A stretch of DNA of 64,000 nt from Aricia agestis (lineage: Eukaryota > Arthropoda > Insecta > Lepidoptera > Lycaenidae). How positions within the stretch are numbered: position 1 is the first letter of the stretch; each line of letters opens with the position of its first letter. Both the position numbers and the translations under genes were made by a program. The notes under the pieces were generated by a model. It did no database searches, was not told where the DNA came from, and saw nothing but the letters and a program-made list of their open reading frames with translations. Shown one piece after another: positions 1 through 14,561 of the stretch. Location of the stretch: NCBI RefSeq assembly GCF_905147365.1, contig NC_056428.1:20428001-20492000 (forward strand). The letters are read 5' to 3'.

Positions 1-77
1 AGACGGACAGACAGACAGACAATGGAGTCTTAGAAATAGGGTCGCGTTTTTACCCTTTGGGTACGGAACCCTAAAAA
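1..77. repeat. Fragment of (GACA)n / GGTTCCGTACCC dispersed repeat
   Basis: GACAGACAGACAGAC is followed by a stretch ending TTTGGGTACGGAACCCTAAAAAAT. The same pair of motifs occurs at 31540-31700, 33370-33450 and 57005-57080. Cut by the window edge. Confidence 0.6.
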
Positions 78-794
78 ATGGTCTTGCTAGTTTAGAACAC
101 AATCTTAGACTTTAGATACATAATTTACTTTTTACAAAAGTAGTTTATATAAGAGGCTAAATTTTAAATGAAATGCTACTTAAAAGCTACCTAACAAAGA
201 TACTTATATTATACACTGTGTATATTATGACAAAACAAGACATAGGGCATGTGGTTGGGATACATAATAGTGAATAATATTATAATTATTTTATTATATA
301 CTTACTTAACTATAAAAATGCCATGGACTGGACATTTATAACTGGAATGTACAAAAATCGAAAGGGCAGATTTTCCTACCAATTTTTTTTTAATAATAGC
401 CTCACCAGGAAAAGAAGAAAGCTTTGTAAAAACTATCTGACGATTCATATTATGTGCGTTTAAAGTTATTTTGCCTTTGACAACACTTTTATACCAACAA
501 AATAAAACTGAATTAGTCATTTCTATACAATCTACAAGGCAATATAACTAAACACTGTATTTATTTAAGTTTTCTATATCCCTGGTCAGGATTATACTAA
601 TTATAGACAAATATTAAAAAGAATAGCTACATCGCTAGCTAAAATAAGAGAAATTATTGCTTATTACACGACGACAAAAAAGAGACAACATGTAATCTAC
701 AGCTAGAAAGAGATAATAATAATTTTATACTATAATATAATTTAAAGAACTACAGAGTACAGATAAATAGCAAAACTCTTCTAACGCTGGAAAA
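78..794. other. AT-rich sequence downstream of DDAH, nothing recognised
   Basis: No coding exon, RNA gene or familiar repeat could be recognised here. It may include the DDAH 3' flank. Confidence 0.4.
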
Positions 795-876
795 GGGGTC
801 ATCCATAAAGTATGTCACACCTAAAGGGGGAGGGAGGGGGTCGACTAAGTGTGCTGTAGACAAGGAGGGTTCTAAG

Positions 877-1212
877 TTTTTTTTAATGAAATAAGGGGGC
901 AAACGAGCAAACGGGTCACCTGATGGAAAGCAACTTCCGTCGCCCATGGACACTCGCAGCATCAGAAGAGCTGTATGTGCGTTGCCGGCCTTTTAAGAGG
1001 GAATAGGATAATATAGAGAATAGGGTAGGGATGGGAAGGGAAGGAAAGGGAATAGGGGAGGGTAGGAAAGGGAATAGGGTAGGGGATTGGGCCTCCGGTA
1101 AACTCACTCACTCGGCGAAACACAGCGCAAGCGCTGTTTCACGCCGGTTTTCTGTGAGAACGTGGTATTTCTCCGGTCGAGCCGGCCCATTCATGCCAAA
1201 GCATGGCTCTCC
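877..1212 (+). repeat. Dispersed repeat A, copy 1
   Basis: It runs from TTTTTAATGAAATAAGGGGG through GGCGACGGAAG-type and CCTTTTAAGAGGGAATAGG segments, a purine-rich GGGAAGGGAATAGG minisatellite, then GGCCTCCGGTAAACTCAC and GCCAAAGCATGGCTCTCC. Four more copies are at 7530-7741, 26914-27244, 49919-50068 and 56542-56852. Non-coding; a typical lepidopteran interspersed repeat. The motif GGGGTCATCCATAAAGTATG just upstream (795) also precedes the 56.5-kb copy (56027). Confidence 0.75.
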
Positions 1213-1551
1213 TACGTATAAAGTTTTGCGAATAGCAAAATTTTGAATATTTATGTGGTTTTTAGATGTAAAATTGCAAAGTGACGTCAGTAAAGAAGGG
1301 CTAGGGGCTCGCAAATATGTGTGACAAGGTGGGGAGAGGGGTCTAAACATCGTGAAAATCGTGTATTACGACTTCATGGATAGTCCCAAAGAGATAGTGT
1401 AACATAGTAAAATTATTGCTGAAACATGATAAAAGATACACAGAAAATCCAAAACTGCAATGAGTTAGTGCTTTATACACGGGCAAAACTGACAAAGCAT
1501 AGAAAGGGACAGATATATCCAGTCCAAAATTAAACTTGTGCTAAAATATAA

Positions 1552-1659
1552 TTAAGGTTTCCTCACGAGTAGGCAGCAAGCGCTAAGTCCAGTTGATACT
1601 TTGGCCAGTTCAGAAAAACAAATAGAACGACGAGCGAAGTCAATTTTCTCGCAAAACAC
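1552..1659 (-). CDS. DDAH: DDAH exon 5 (residues 230-264 and stop)
   Basis: Acceptor ATGAAATGTTTCAG. It reads VFCEKIDFARRSICFSELAK and then GLSACCLLVRKP before TAA. SELAKV followed by a Cys pair is the DDAH C-terminus. By position Cys257 is the nucleophile; this assignment is inferred from alignment by eye. Confidence 0.84.
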   Translation of the reverse strand: MFCEKIDFARRSICFSELAKVSTGLSACCLLVRKP

Positions 1660-4600
1660 CTGAAACATTTCATAAAAATAATCATTTTTAATTTTAAATA
1701 CGTGTGGCACAGTGGCACTCGGGGAATACCGCGGTAAAGCTTATTGCATAGCAACTTTTCACGGCATAGCAACAGTCGCACGCATACAAACACCCTGCCG
1801 AAGTCTGGCAACGCTGCACGCGCCGCGTCTGAGCGGGGGGTTTTACCGTATAGTACCATACCGAATTGTATCAAAAGCTGTTCAACTTAGGAAGAAGCAA
1901 CAGACAGAAAAGAAGAAACTGTTTCATATGGTATAACCATAAAGTTAATATACCCAGCGGAATAGAGAAACAAAGGCCTGAGCAAGAGAGAGATGTCATT
2001 ATCAGCAACACTGCGTGATAAAAAGAGACGTGTGATACATGACAGCAGCACTCTTTTTTTAACATCCAGTCGGCACGAGCCGCACGTTGACAATTTAATC
2101 TCATAGAAATCATGTTCAATCATGCTTGTGTAAGTGTACACATATTTTTACACACAGATGAAACCAATTTCTTAAATTAACTTTATGGGCGTGACAAACC
2201 TTAAAGCTCTCAGGTATCTCCTCTATAGCTCGGTGTATGAGAGTCCCATTAACATAAAGGCAGTTGGCCGCCTCATCCTCTGGAACTGTCAGGGTCTGAT
2301 AGGAGAAGTTGGCTTCGCGCTCCATCCGTTTGAGCACCTCCTGGGCTTCCTTACTCGCGCCAACGCATAGGACATCCTCACCCGCCACCGTTATGTACCG
2401 TTTCAGGTGTTTCGCGCCTTTGGATAGCTGGAAAAAGAGCAAAAGTTGTCATAGAAACATTGTACCATCGAGGAAGTTGATTCCTATGCAATTGACAGGC
2501 CAACGTTATTTGGTCGAATATGTCAATTCAATGTTAATTGTGATAAGTCAGCTGGGTTTGATGTAACGCAACCAAACACTTAGGTCCCCGATTTGCATAG
2601 GATTTAGGAATCAACTTCTCTGATAGTACTTTATCGACATAAAAATTTATATAAGTATCATAAGATTATGTTCATCCAGAGATAAGATATCACACTTGTT
2701 CTATATCAAATGTATAATAGTAGCCAAATGCTTATTTAAAAGCTTTTAATATAATAGTTATAGGTAATACTAATATAATAGCTGTATCATAGTGATGTAT
2801 AATAGTTGAAAGAGGTAACTAACTAAGAAACACTTACGGATTTAGGGTGGGTTGCACCAGAGGCGTGGTTAAAGTTAAAGTTATGGTTATAGTAAAGCTA
2901 ACTTTAAAGTATAGTTTACACACAGCCAATAATCTGCCGCCAGTCTTGCAGAAGCCAGTATTCGCCTGGGCAATGTTGTTTAGACGAGGCCATCGCATTC
3001 ACGGATTTTTTTTCGGGTGTCCATAAGTTTGCAATTGGAAAATAATAATTTTGCGGCAAAGTTTGTTGGAAAAGAAATGTTTAAGGAAAATCTCTGCACT
3101 GTTATGAGAAGAGTTAATTATTGCAATATTAGAAGAAAGAAAACAAAACTACTTTGGATAAAACAATGGTTAAGTGATAGACCTATAATAACTAGAGCCT
3201 TGTTGCTGAAGCACCTAAGATTAGAATATTCTAATCTTAGTAGTTTCAGAGTTTTTTTGAGTTGATCCTACACGAATGGGTCGTGAATGTTATCCCACAA
3301 GTATTCGTGCTCTCTATAAAGTTGTATAAATTTTAAAGTATAAGTAGGTATTTTTTGTTTACTTTTGTCGCAGATATACACCGTACAAACGCAATAATAA
3401 TATGTCCGCAACGCTGGCGCGGGGGTCGAGAGGTATGGGGCGGAGGCCACTGGCTAGAAAAATAGACAGGAGCTCTATTCTCGCCAGTACTGGCAGCAAG
3501 TCTTATTGGCAGCTAGTATTGACTATATATAAACTATACTTTACTTTAACCTTAACTTTGACCACAGAATTTGGCAGATGACAGCTGGTACGACAAGGCT
3601 ATAAATTAACGTGAGCGGGGGCGCTGCTGGTAAAGGAGAACTGTCAAAAATGGCGTGTTTGTATGATGACAGCGTTAGTTCCTTTTTTCGCCACGTGCAT
3701 TTAACCTTCAAGCGGGCGCGCGCTATTTTGTAACGGCAGTGGTCGCGCGTAACCTAAAAGACGTCGTAGGTGAATTTGGGATACAAAACACTTTATATTC
3801 AACATTATTTATTATTTCATAAATTTAATTATTAGTCTTTTTAAAAGTAAACAGTTAACCCGGAAAATTAAATGTATTTTTAGTAAAATTTAATTATAAA
3901 ATCCAGTGATCCAAAGAAGCTTATCTTGTGTGAACAGCGGCAGAAAATGTGATCGGAATTTGCTTATCCTAGTTCCAATTTTTTCTTCATCTAGCAATAA
4001 CACTCGGTGTTATCGGTCCAAGATGACTTAGTTTTATAAATAAACATAGAATTTGCCTGAATTATATGAAAACGACATATAAAATTATAAGAGAGGCGCG
4101 CGGAGTCTTTTCGACGCCGGCGCCGAGACCAAAACAATTGAGGTCCTTGCTGCAAACGGGGTGCGGAGAGTAAGTGTAAGCTAGTTATTTTGGAGATAGA
4201 TAAATTATGAAAAGCTACTGAGAGTATGATACAGATTCAACGAGAAATGTCGATGATATCAACGAAAATGTATTGAGGGGAGTCGATTCGACGCCGCGCG
4301 ACCGCTTGAAGTTTAAATGCCTTGCCGTTGGCAAGCCTTGTCGAGCTCTATGGTTAATGGTTATGGTTAAATATGGCGTCCATTTTTGACTTTAACCAAA
4401 GATTTGACATTTTGCATTGTAGTTATAGTTAAAGTTACAGTGATAGTTAAAGTAAGTTGGTGCAACCCACCCCTAGTAAATAAATATCATATTATATTAT
4501 GTTATTAACTTCTAATGTATGTATTGTACAGTGTACAGCACAGAAATTCATCGTCCGTAAAAGTTTCAATAACTGTCTACAGTCAAAAGTTTGGACGCTG

Positions 4601-7600
4601 CCGCCCATAGGCCATGGCCTATACTGCCTATACATAAATCCAGAGCAACTATAGACAGCTGTTGAGTTTTGAGTCAATACCGTGGCACGGAACATCAATT
4701 TTTGTAAATCAACAGTGAATAGGTATATTCTCGTTGGCTATCATACAACTACAGCGTATAAAGGGACAGTAAAATCTGCTGCTGCTAACTAAGTTTCACC
4801 TTGATGGGGGTACATGGGAATTCCGGGAAAGCCTCTGCTACAGCGCTCGCGCCTGCCTCGTTGCTGCTCTCCGATATACCCACGAAGAACTCACGACCTG
4901 ACAACATTTATATTTGCATTTCAGACGAGTGTATGTATTTAATAATAATGTGTACTTAGCGCAAATTCCGGTAAATTATAATTTGTACAAATTTAAAAGT
5001 TAGTATACCTAGCGGAATAGAGAAAAAAAGGCCTGAGCAAGCGAGATGTCACTATCAGTAACACTCCGTGGTAAAAGAGACGTGAGAATTGTGATACTTG
5101 GCAAGTGGCAACAGAACCAATCGGTCCAGTCGGCACTTATCGGCACGTTGACAATTTAATCTCTTAGAAAGATGCTTGTGTATGCGTAAACAAATTTTTA
5201 CATACCTGAGACGTAAATAAATTTCGGTTTCGTTTGACAGCTCGAGATTGTTGCTCTATTCCTCTAGGTGTAATAACTTTTTGTGCCTCCATTCACAGCT
5301 TAGGCTTTAGCACTTGCGTTAAGTCAGAAGGTAAGTGAGGATAGAAACAAGCACACACACATTCGCATTATTAAAAGTACACAGTCTTGAAATAAAAATA
5401 GCACAGAAAAAACTTATAGTAACGGAGGAATCTAATTAATATAATATTATGTACTTATTTAACAATACTAGAGATCACCCAATGGTCGAAATTCGACCTT
5501 AGTTTCAACGACATTAGGACTACTACCTATATTTTGTAAAAAAAATATTAACTTTATCATATATTTTTTCAACTCTTGTCTCTAGGACTAAGCTGATCTC
5601 AGACTGGCCGTGTAAGCATTGTCTAATAGTATCTAAAGCTGGGAACAAATTATCGGATGCATCTATAAGTCGCGGCTGATGGATACGACCTAACAATGTG
5701 CACGGTTTATACGGGGACGTCCGCGGACGTAGGAAGATTTGTAGGAAAATGAGTCTTCGGATGTATGGCCAGTCATTTCAGAAAATTGTCCGCCGTCCGC
5801 GGATGAGTCCCGCGTCCCGTTCATAATGTCCGCGGATGAAAAACATCAGCTGTTCGGATGTCCGAAAGCTATAGGTCGTCAAGGTCGCGGACGCGACCTT
5901 GAGCGTACGGACATCCGAAAACTGATCTGGCTGGCTGGATGCAAAAATATCGCATCTCCGAAGACGTTTCGGGCATAGATTAGTGACCGACCGAAATTTC
6001 GGTTTCGGCCAGTTTCGGCCAAAAAATCTAGTTTCGGTTTCGGCCTTAGTTTCGGTATCTGCCAAAATATAGCCGAAACTTTCGGCCCTGCCGAAACTCG
6101 AGTGTTCGTAAATTTACGTGCGTCGTTGGGTAAACTGTGCATACTTTAACTCGTGCTTGCTCGTCGGTATTAAGGCCCCGGCTTAGTTCGCAACCGTCCA
6201 TTTAATCGTGTTTTGAGGTTATGTTTTGCAAATTAGTGCCAAATCACTAAGTATTTATTTTATTCTTATTGAACATTCGTAGGCCTAGGATCATTTCCAT
6301 ACATGACACACAGACAGACAACACAATACCTATCCGAGCGCTTACATGACTAAAGTTAAGGGCCTTCCCTACGGAGATTCCGTAATTTACCGTATTTAGA
6401 GCCTTATAAACTGATAATTTTATAACGCTCTAAATACGGTCCAAAAACTTTTCAAGATTTTTTAATAAAAAAATGGTTATTATGCCTCACTCAATATAGA
6501 TAGGTATAGTTTGTCGCGGACTTTTTTGTAGATATTTAAAAGATCTACAATTACTTAGAACATTTTATGGTTCTATCTTTTATAGTTTAGGCAGCGTACG
6601 CGAAAAAAGTAACATTTCTGGTTGATTTTTTACACCTTGCGTCCGAAAATCCCAAATATCTTACGGAACCCTATTTTTTTCCAAAATAAAGTTTAGCCTA
6701 TGTTCAGCAGAATTAATGTAGGATTCCAATGGTAAAAGAATCTTTCAAATCGGTCCAGTAGTTTCGGAGCCTATTCAAGACAAACAAACAATCAAATCTT
6801 TCCTCTTTATAATAGTAGTGTAGATTTTACAATAGCGAGAAGCAGATTATTATTAAAATTTATGGCGCTTGCGAATATTGTTCTATTTATACCTAACATA
6901 GCGGCTAGCAAATAAAAGTTACTTGGCATACATTTATACATAATAATATGCGACCTCTAAATATTGGACTATGATGGAAAAATACAGACCATTTAGAAAC
7001 GTATAAATACTTATATTATATCAGTTTACAGTCTCTTCGGCCAGCTTGAAGCTAAGGATAGTTAAGACTTTTCAAAGTTAATGATATAAATAAAAGAAGA
7101 TATACTTACTTAAGTTTAATTGTCTGTAATTTTATTGTACTATCAGAGAAGTTGATTTCTATGCAAATCGGGGACCTAAGTAGTTTGGTTGCGTTACATC
7201 AAACCCAGCTGACAGATCACAATTAACATTGAATTGACATATTCGACCAAATAACGTTCGTCTGTCAATTGCATAGGAATCAACTTCCTCGATGGTACAT
7301 AGTTAATAGTTATACCCTATCATGGCCAAAACGTGACCGCCTTTACATTGTAGATCAAATTGGATTGGATTGGCATAATAAACTTAAAGATCTATCTATT
7401 GTAAAATATTGAAAATACACTTCAGCGGCAAAATTTGTAGGTTATTCAAGAAATTATTCGCTCGCGATTGCCAATAATAATTTTATTACCTTATTATATA
7501 CTAAACCTATATTATACACCAATCAATCAAGGCCCAATCCCCTACCCTATTTCCTTACTTACCCTCCCCTATTCCCTTCCCTTCCCATCCCCCTACCCTC

Positions 7601-10600
7601 CCCTATTATCCTATTCCCTCTTAAAAGGCCGACAATGCACCTGCAGCTCTTCTGATGCTGCGAGTGTCCATGGGCGACGGTAGCTATTGCTTTCTATCAG
7701 TTGACCAGTTTGCTCGTTTGCCCCCTTATTTCATTAAAAAACCAATCAAAACATTAAAGGCACGAATAGAATAGCTTTTATCGCGCGCTTTGAGCGCGCC
7801 GACCAAATCAAACAATTCCGTAACGAAAATAATCTAACACAGCACAGCAGGCACAGCGGTGCAGCAACGTTGCGGCGTTGCCAGACTTAGACACGGTGTT
7901 TGGGTACATGCGACTACATAATTGCTTAAGTTGATAAAAATATTGCTTAACCGCAGCAGTTTTCGAGTGTCAAGCGTATTTTATTGTGATAATTCATTCA
8001 AGACCAGATTTCTATGCACGAAAATATAGCTAGCATTCAATGGCGTCAAATTTATAAACTATAAAGTATAAACACGCGATCAATATTCGTGCGAGCAAAA
8101 AGAGACAATTAATATTTATAGGTTTATAGGTATTAACAACTTTTTTTTCTTGATTTGTATTGGCCAGCGACCCGCGTCATGAATTTTTCCCTACAAAGGT
8201 AGAAAGGTTACTCTTTCAGCGCTGCTTTCACAGCGAACAATAGTGGAACCGTACACACCTTAAAGTATTATCACTTAGTTTTGTTACACCCTGTATACGA
8301 ATGTTCGATGGCGGTGTTTCCCAACCTGTGGTCCGCGGACCCCTGGGGTCTGCGAGTATATGTATGAGAATACGCGGTGTCATCTCTGTACCATACATAA
8401 ATCGATTTTTTGCTGTTTATTTTACTAAGTTAAAATCTGTGGTTGATTTTTTTGGAGTCAGTGGCGGAAAAAGGTTGGGAAACACTGCTCTATGCGTTCC
8501 GCGGTCAGTGTTTACCTGTGAACAGCACATCGGAGCCTACCAGCTTCGCCTCTGGGTCGTCCACTTCGATGACAGTCTGACCCAACTCCTTCAATGTCCG
8601 CTTAATCGCCTTTATCTGAAATACAAAGGTTAATAAAACAGGAAATAGTTGATTACTCATAATATGGTACATCAAGGAAATTGATTTAAAGTCGCATCAA
8701 TGGCAAATAAAATAAGGATTTTATATTCTTTAAGATTTATTGAAGGTTATTTTAAATTGCTCCAAAACAAACATTCTGACATCCTCAAATTAAATTTTTC
8801 TACAATATTTAGGAAGACCTATTAAAACTACAGACCTATTCAGTACTTAATTATTCATTTTAAATGCTATCGGTATAACCACAGCAAACATTGCTTGATG
8901 ATAAACTCAAATTCAATTAAAAATCGTAGAATATAGACCCTTTGCCTACAAATTTTGAACTGACAAAGAAACTGGTTAAAATACTCATAGAACGGGTGCC
9001 CTAGAACATTTTATTACTATCAAGCTAATATATAAAATCAACAAAACTTGGTTGACTACTGAACCCTACAACGGAACCCTAACAAGCAGATTTTTTGTAT
9101 ATTGATAGGTTAATAGTTATATAATTTAAGAGTAACATTGTATTTGTCCTACAAAAATAGAACAATCCATATTTTAGGACCATCAAGTAAAAGTATGAAA
9201 TCCTTTCTATTTCTGTTAGCTACCACTTTCATGATTTTTTGCAGATAAAAATATTGTTCGTCTTATCAAAATGAAGCTACTCACAATAAATTAGCTTGAT
9301 AGTAATCAAAAAAAATGTTCTAGGGCTCCCATACTATCAATATTCCTGACCTATAAGATCATATCTATAATATAATAAAATTAAATTAAGAAATTTAAAA
9401 AAACCCCCGCCAAAACAACTTTAAAAAATAATGAAATAATATTTACTGCCTTTAAGTTCAAATAATTCCTAACTTGTGTAAAGTAATATTTTAGTCCATA
9501 ATTGTTGTCACGGTGTGTCGGGGGACCGCCAAGTAAACTACAACCTACAACCGCCAAGTCGCTGGTTATGACGCTGTGAATTGATCCTTAAACTTGTTAT
9601 GTGAAATCAAACATCTACATTAGCGGTCCCCCGACACACCCTGACAACAATTATGGACTAAAATATTACTTTACACAAGTTAGGAATTATTTGAACTTAA
9701 AGGCAGTACTTAAATATTATTTCATTACTTTTTAAAGTTGTTTTGGCGGGGGTTTTTTAAATTTATTAATTTAATTTTATTTCATACTTTTTAAACTTGT
9801 GTTGGTTATAGTGCAGAATAATTCCTATCAACAGAATCATATTCTCATGATTACCATCTACTTATCAATGTCCTTTTCGATGAGGCCGTTAATATGAGCC
9901 CAAACATAAAACCTCCACTTTGGGTTCATACGAAGCTATATAGAATCCAGGTGATGCTGCAGCAGCAGCATGTAAATATTTACTGTTTATACTTTATCTA
10001 CTTCTTACTGGTTGTCGCAATTAAAATGAGCCCAAACACGAAACCTCTGCTCTAAGTTGGCAAGGAATTGGATATCCTATCGATTACCAGGTGATGCTGC
10101 AGCACTAGGTCAACTTTCCATTATTATGTGTATACTTATATTGTATATTCACAAATGTTACGAACTAGAATGAAATATAAAACCCATCACACAACTACAA
10201 GTTGCTAAAGGCCTTTCATGAACCAGATAAACCCTGATTGTCGAGCACTGAGGAGGCTGATGATGATGAATTATAGCTAAGAACACTCTCGATCGTGTCA
10301 GCTTTCAAACAAAAAAAACTAGATCAAAATCGGTCCACCCGTTTGGATGCTACGATGCCACGGACAGATACACACACAGACAAACAGACAGACAGACACG
10401 TGACACGTCAAATTTATAACACCCCTCTTTTGTCGGGGGTTAAAAATGAGTCGCTGAAAGCGTTGCTAAGCGCATAACTCGAGAACGGTTGGACCGATTT
10501 CGCTAATTCTTTTTAAAAAATATTCCTTGAAGTACGAGGATGGTTCTTACGGAGAGAAAAATTAAAAAAAAAATTAAAATTTCCTGAAGTCTAAAAACAA

Positions 10601-13600
10601 CACATTTCTATACTCCCATACAAAGATTTGTGATAATACTTAAAAGTCAAATATATAAAAATGGATTTTCAAATATGTTAGTAACGCTAAAACTCGAAAA
10701 CGGCTGAACGGGTTGGGCTAATTTTAGTCTTAAAATATTCGTACAAGTCCAGGGAAGGTTTTAAAGTGACACGAAGTATGAGTCAGGCATAGCACCAATG
10801 GGACCAACCTTGGATAAATTGAGCTTATTAAGCAAATTATAATAACTAGGTTAATTACTGCAAATGAGAAACGGTTACATGATATCTACGAATAATAAGT
10901 AACTCCGTCAAAAAACATGCTCCACAATACTTGTCAAAAAAGTACACCTTAGGTACCGTACACATTTCAATACATTTGCAATATTTAGGTGACCTTGAGC
11001 GGTACTAGGCTGACGTTACATGACAGATCAAAAGGAACCAAATTTATAACGGTAATAGTGTGGGAGTCACGATTCCTTAGTTTTTATTATTCGTAGCATG
11101 ATATATACATTCACTAGCTGTTGCCCGCAACTTCGTCCGCGTGGACTTCAGTTTATAGCGCGCGATGTCAACAAAATTGGTGTCAAATGCTTTTATAAAA
11201 AAACCCTGGTACCCCTTAAATCAATACAGCTGTCCAGTGTGCACACAATAAGTATTTCATTTTTTTATATTAAACTTTATATTTTATGCCAAATTTTAAA
11301 GCTTATTTAGCCCCCCAATTACACAACTTTACCCATAAACTATTTATCATTGATAGGTTTAAGGTTACGTCACTGCACAGATAAAGTACTGAGTTATTTA
11401 ATACCTACCGTAGAAAAGATCAACAATCGAAAAAAATCGAAACTTAGATGGAAGATGATACCACCTCTTATAGAAAGACTTTTGAGCAAGCGTCAGCGCG
11501 ATGTAGAAGACGCACGGCGCCATCTATTATGAATTTTTGGAACTAACTTAATTTGAACAAATTTACTCATTTTCACCTCCTTACAACCCTTTTTTTTCAG
11601 TAAAAAAAGTAGCCAATGTGCTTTCTCAGGCTTTAGACTATCTGTATACAAAATTTCATTACAATCAGTTCGGTAGTTTTGGCGCTTGGCGTGAAAGCGA
11701 GACTGACAGACAGACAGACAGACAGACAGAGATACTTTCGCATTTATAATATTAGTATAGATTATGTGCACACTGCACAGCTGTTTTTGGGTATTTTGAT
11801 TAATTAAGGGCCGCGCTACACCGGAATGGCAGCGGCGAGGCGAGCACTTTCAGCGCTGCCATTCCGGTGTAGCGCGGCCCTAAGAGGGGTACCAGTTACC
11901 AGGGTTTTAAAAAGTTTTTAAATTTAACACAAATTTTGTTGACACCGCGCACAACAAACTAAAGTCCACGCGGACGAAGTTGCGGGCAACAGCTAGTTAT
12001 GAATAAAAACAAAATATAATAAAGTAGGTATGATTAGTTCTGTTACAATAATGAAGTAAAAAATAAAACGCCATCTGTTTTCATATATTAGAACTAGCTG
12101 TTGCCCGCGACTTCGTCCGCGTGGACTTTAGTTTATAGCGCGCGGTGTCAACAAAATTTGTGTCAAATTTAAAAACTTTTTAAAACCCTGGTAAGTGGTA
12201 CCCCTCTTAGGGCCGCGCAGCGCGCTACACCGGAATGGCAGCGCTGAAAGTGCTCGCCTCGCCGCTGCCATTCCGGTGTAGCGCGGCCCTTAATTAATCA
12301 AAATACCCAAAAACAGCTGTGCAGTGTGCACATAATCTGTACTAATATTATGAATGCGAAAGTATCTCTGTCTGTCAGTCTCGCTTTCACGCCAAACGCC
12401 AAAACTACCGAACTGATTGTAATGAAATTTTGTATACTGATAGTCTAAAGCCTGAGAAAGGACATAGGCTACTTTTTTACTGGAAAAAAGGGTTGTAAGG
12501 GTCGTAAATTTGTTCAAAAAATTCATAATAGATGGCGCCGTGCGTCTTCTACATCGCGCTGACGCTTGCTCAAAAGTCTTTCTATAAGAGGTGGTATCAT
12601 CTTACATTTAAGTCTCGATTTTTTTCGATTGTTATATCTATTCTACGGTATTAAATAACTCAGTACTTTATCTGTGCAGGCAGTGACGTAACCTTAAGAC
12701 CAAATTTCACCAACGACTGTTAAAGTTAATGCTCGAATTAGTATCACGTTAGCTGTTTCGTTTTTCATATGAATGAAAGAGAAGACAGGATATTTTAAAA
12801 AGCTGTTAACACTAACAGACGTTGGTGAAATTGGGGCTAAACCTATCAATGATAAATAGTTTATGGGTAAAGTTGTGTAATTGGGGGGCTAAATAAGCTT
12901 TAAAATTTGGCATAATATATAAAGTTTAACATACAAAAATGAAGTACTTATTGTTTGCACACTGCACAGCTGTATTGATTTAATGGGTACCAGGGTTTTT
13001 TTATAAAAGCTTTTGACACCAATTTTGTTGACATCGCGCGCTATAAACTGAAGTCCACGCGGACGAAGTCACGGGCAACAGCTAGTATATAATAAAGTAG
13101 GTATGATTAGTTCTGTTATAATAATGAAGTAAAAAATAAAGCGCCATCTGTTTTCATATATTAGAATTAAAATGTTGACTGCATTGATATATTTTCTGGA
13201 TGGAATATAGGCCAACACAACACACTCGAACTCCTTAGAAATGCAGTAGGAGTTCTATAAGATAAGATAGATTGATTATTATTATAGCAAGTGATAACAT
13301 TATTAAACATAATATTCTAACGTATTAAAAACTATAAACAAAAACATAACAACTAATAAGTATGATTAGTTCTATGTTACAACGAAGTAAAAAAAAAAAG
13401 CGCCATCTGTTGAATCGTATTAGAACTAAAATGTTCATTGCATCGCGTCGATATATTTCTGGATTTTTTATAATATTATACATAAAATATATTTAAGATT
13501 TTTGAAATATTATTTTAATACACATCCAAGACCCAGGAACATTGAAAACTTTTTGTTCCGCCTGCGGGACTCGAACCCAGGACCCCCGGGATGAGCGCTG

Positions 13601-13765
13601 GCCACGCGCAATGCGAAGTAATTTTCATCGATATTTTCATGGAAATAAGATATTTTCCCACATCAAAATGTAGCCTATGTCCTTTCTCAGACTCTAGAAT
13701 AACTGTGTACAAAATTTCATTGCAATCTATTCAGTAGTTTTGGCGTGAAAGCGAGACAGACAGGC

Positions 13766-13796
<31 letters not shown>

Positions 13797-14526
13797 GATA
13801 CTTTCGCAGTATATTTCGCAGTATTTATAAGTCGCGGGCAACAGCTAGTTATGAATAAAAACAATAATATATAATAAAGTAGGTATGATTAGTTCTGTTA
13901 TAATAATGAAGTAAAAAATTAAGCGCCATCTGTTTTCATATATTAGAATTAAAATGTAAAAATATTTTCTGGATGGAATATAGGCCAACACAACACACTC
14001 GAACTCCTTAGAAATGCAGTAGGAGTTCTATAAGATAAGATAGATTGATTATCATTATAGCAAGTGATAATATTATTAAACATAATATTCTAACGTATTA
14101 AAAACTATAAACAAAAACATAATAACTAATAAGTATGATTAGTTCTATGTTACAACGAAGTAAAAAAAAAAAGCGCCATCTGTTGAATCGTATTAGAACT
14201 AAAATGTTCATTGCATCGCGTCGATATATTTCTGGATTTTTTATAATATTATACATAAAATATAATTAAGATTTTTGAAATATTATTTTAATACACATCC
14301 AAGACCCAGGAACATTGAAAACTTTTTGTTCCGCCTGCGGGACTCGAACCCAGGACCCCCGGGATGAGCGCTGGCCACGCGCAATGCGAAGTAATTTTCA
14401 TCGATATTTTCATGGAAATAAGATATTTTCCCACATCAAAATGTAGCCTATGTCCTTTCTCAGACTCTAGAATAACTGTGTACAAAATTTCATTGCAATC
14501 GGTTCAGTAGTTTTGGCGTGAAAGCG

Positions 14527-14561
<35 letters not shown>

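Larger units (their letters stand above)
11113..13086. repeat. Head-to-head palindrome of two 0.9-1.0 kb elements
   Basis: Left arm 11113-11997 and right arm 12093-13086 are reverse complements apart from point changes and insertions; the spacer is 95 bp. Each arm begins and ends with ACTAGCTGTTGCCCGC or its complement, contains a (GACA)n stretch and TTATAATATTAGTATAG, and carries a small GC-rich hairpin. The right arm has an extra 139-bp TTAA MITE. In DDAH intron 1. Confidence 0.85.

Noticed and set aside
661..702. Minus-strand ITCCLF reading as a possible last DDAH exon
   Set aside because: No support around it. The exon at 1552-1659 joins in phase and carries SELAKV plus a Cys pair before a stop.
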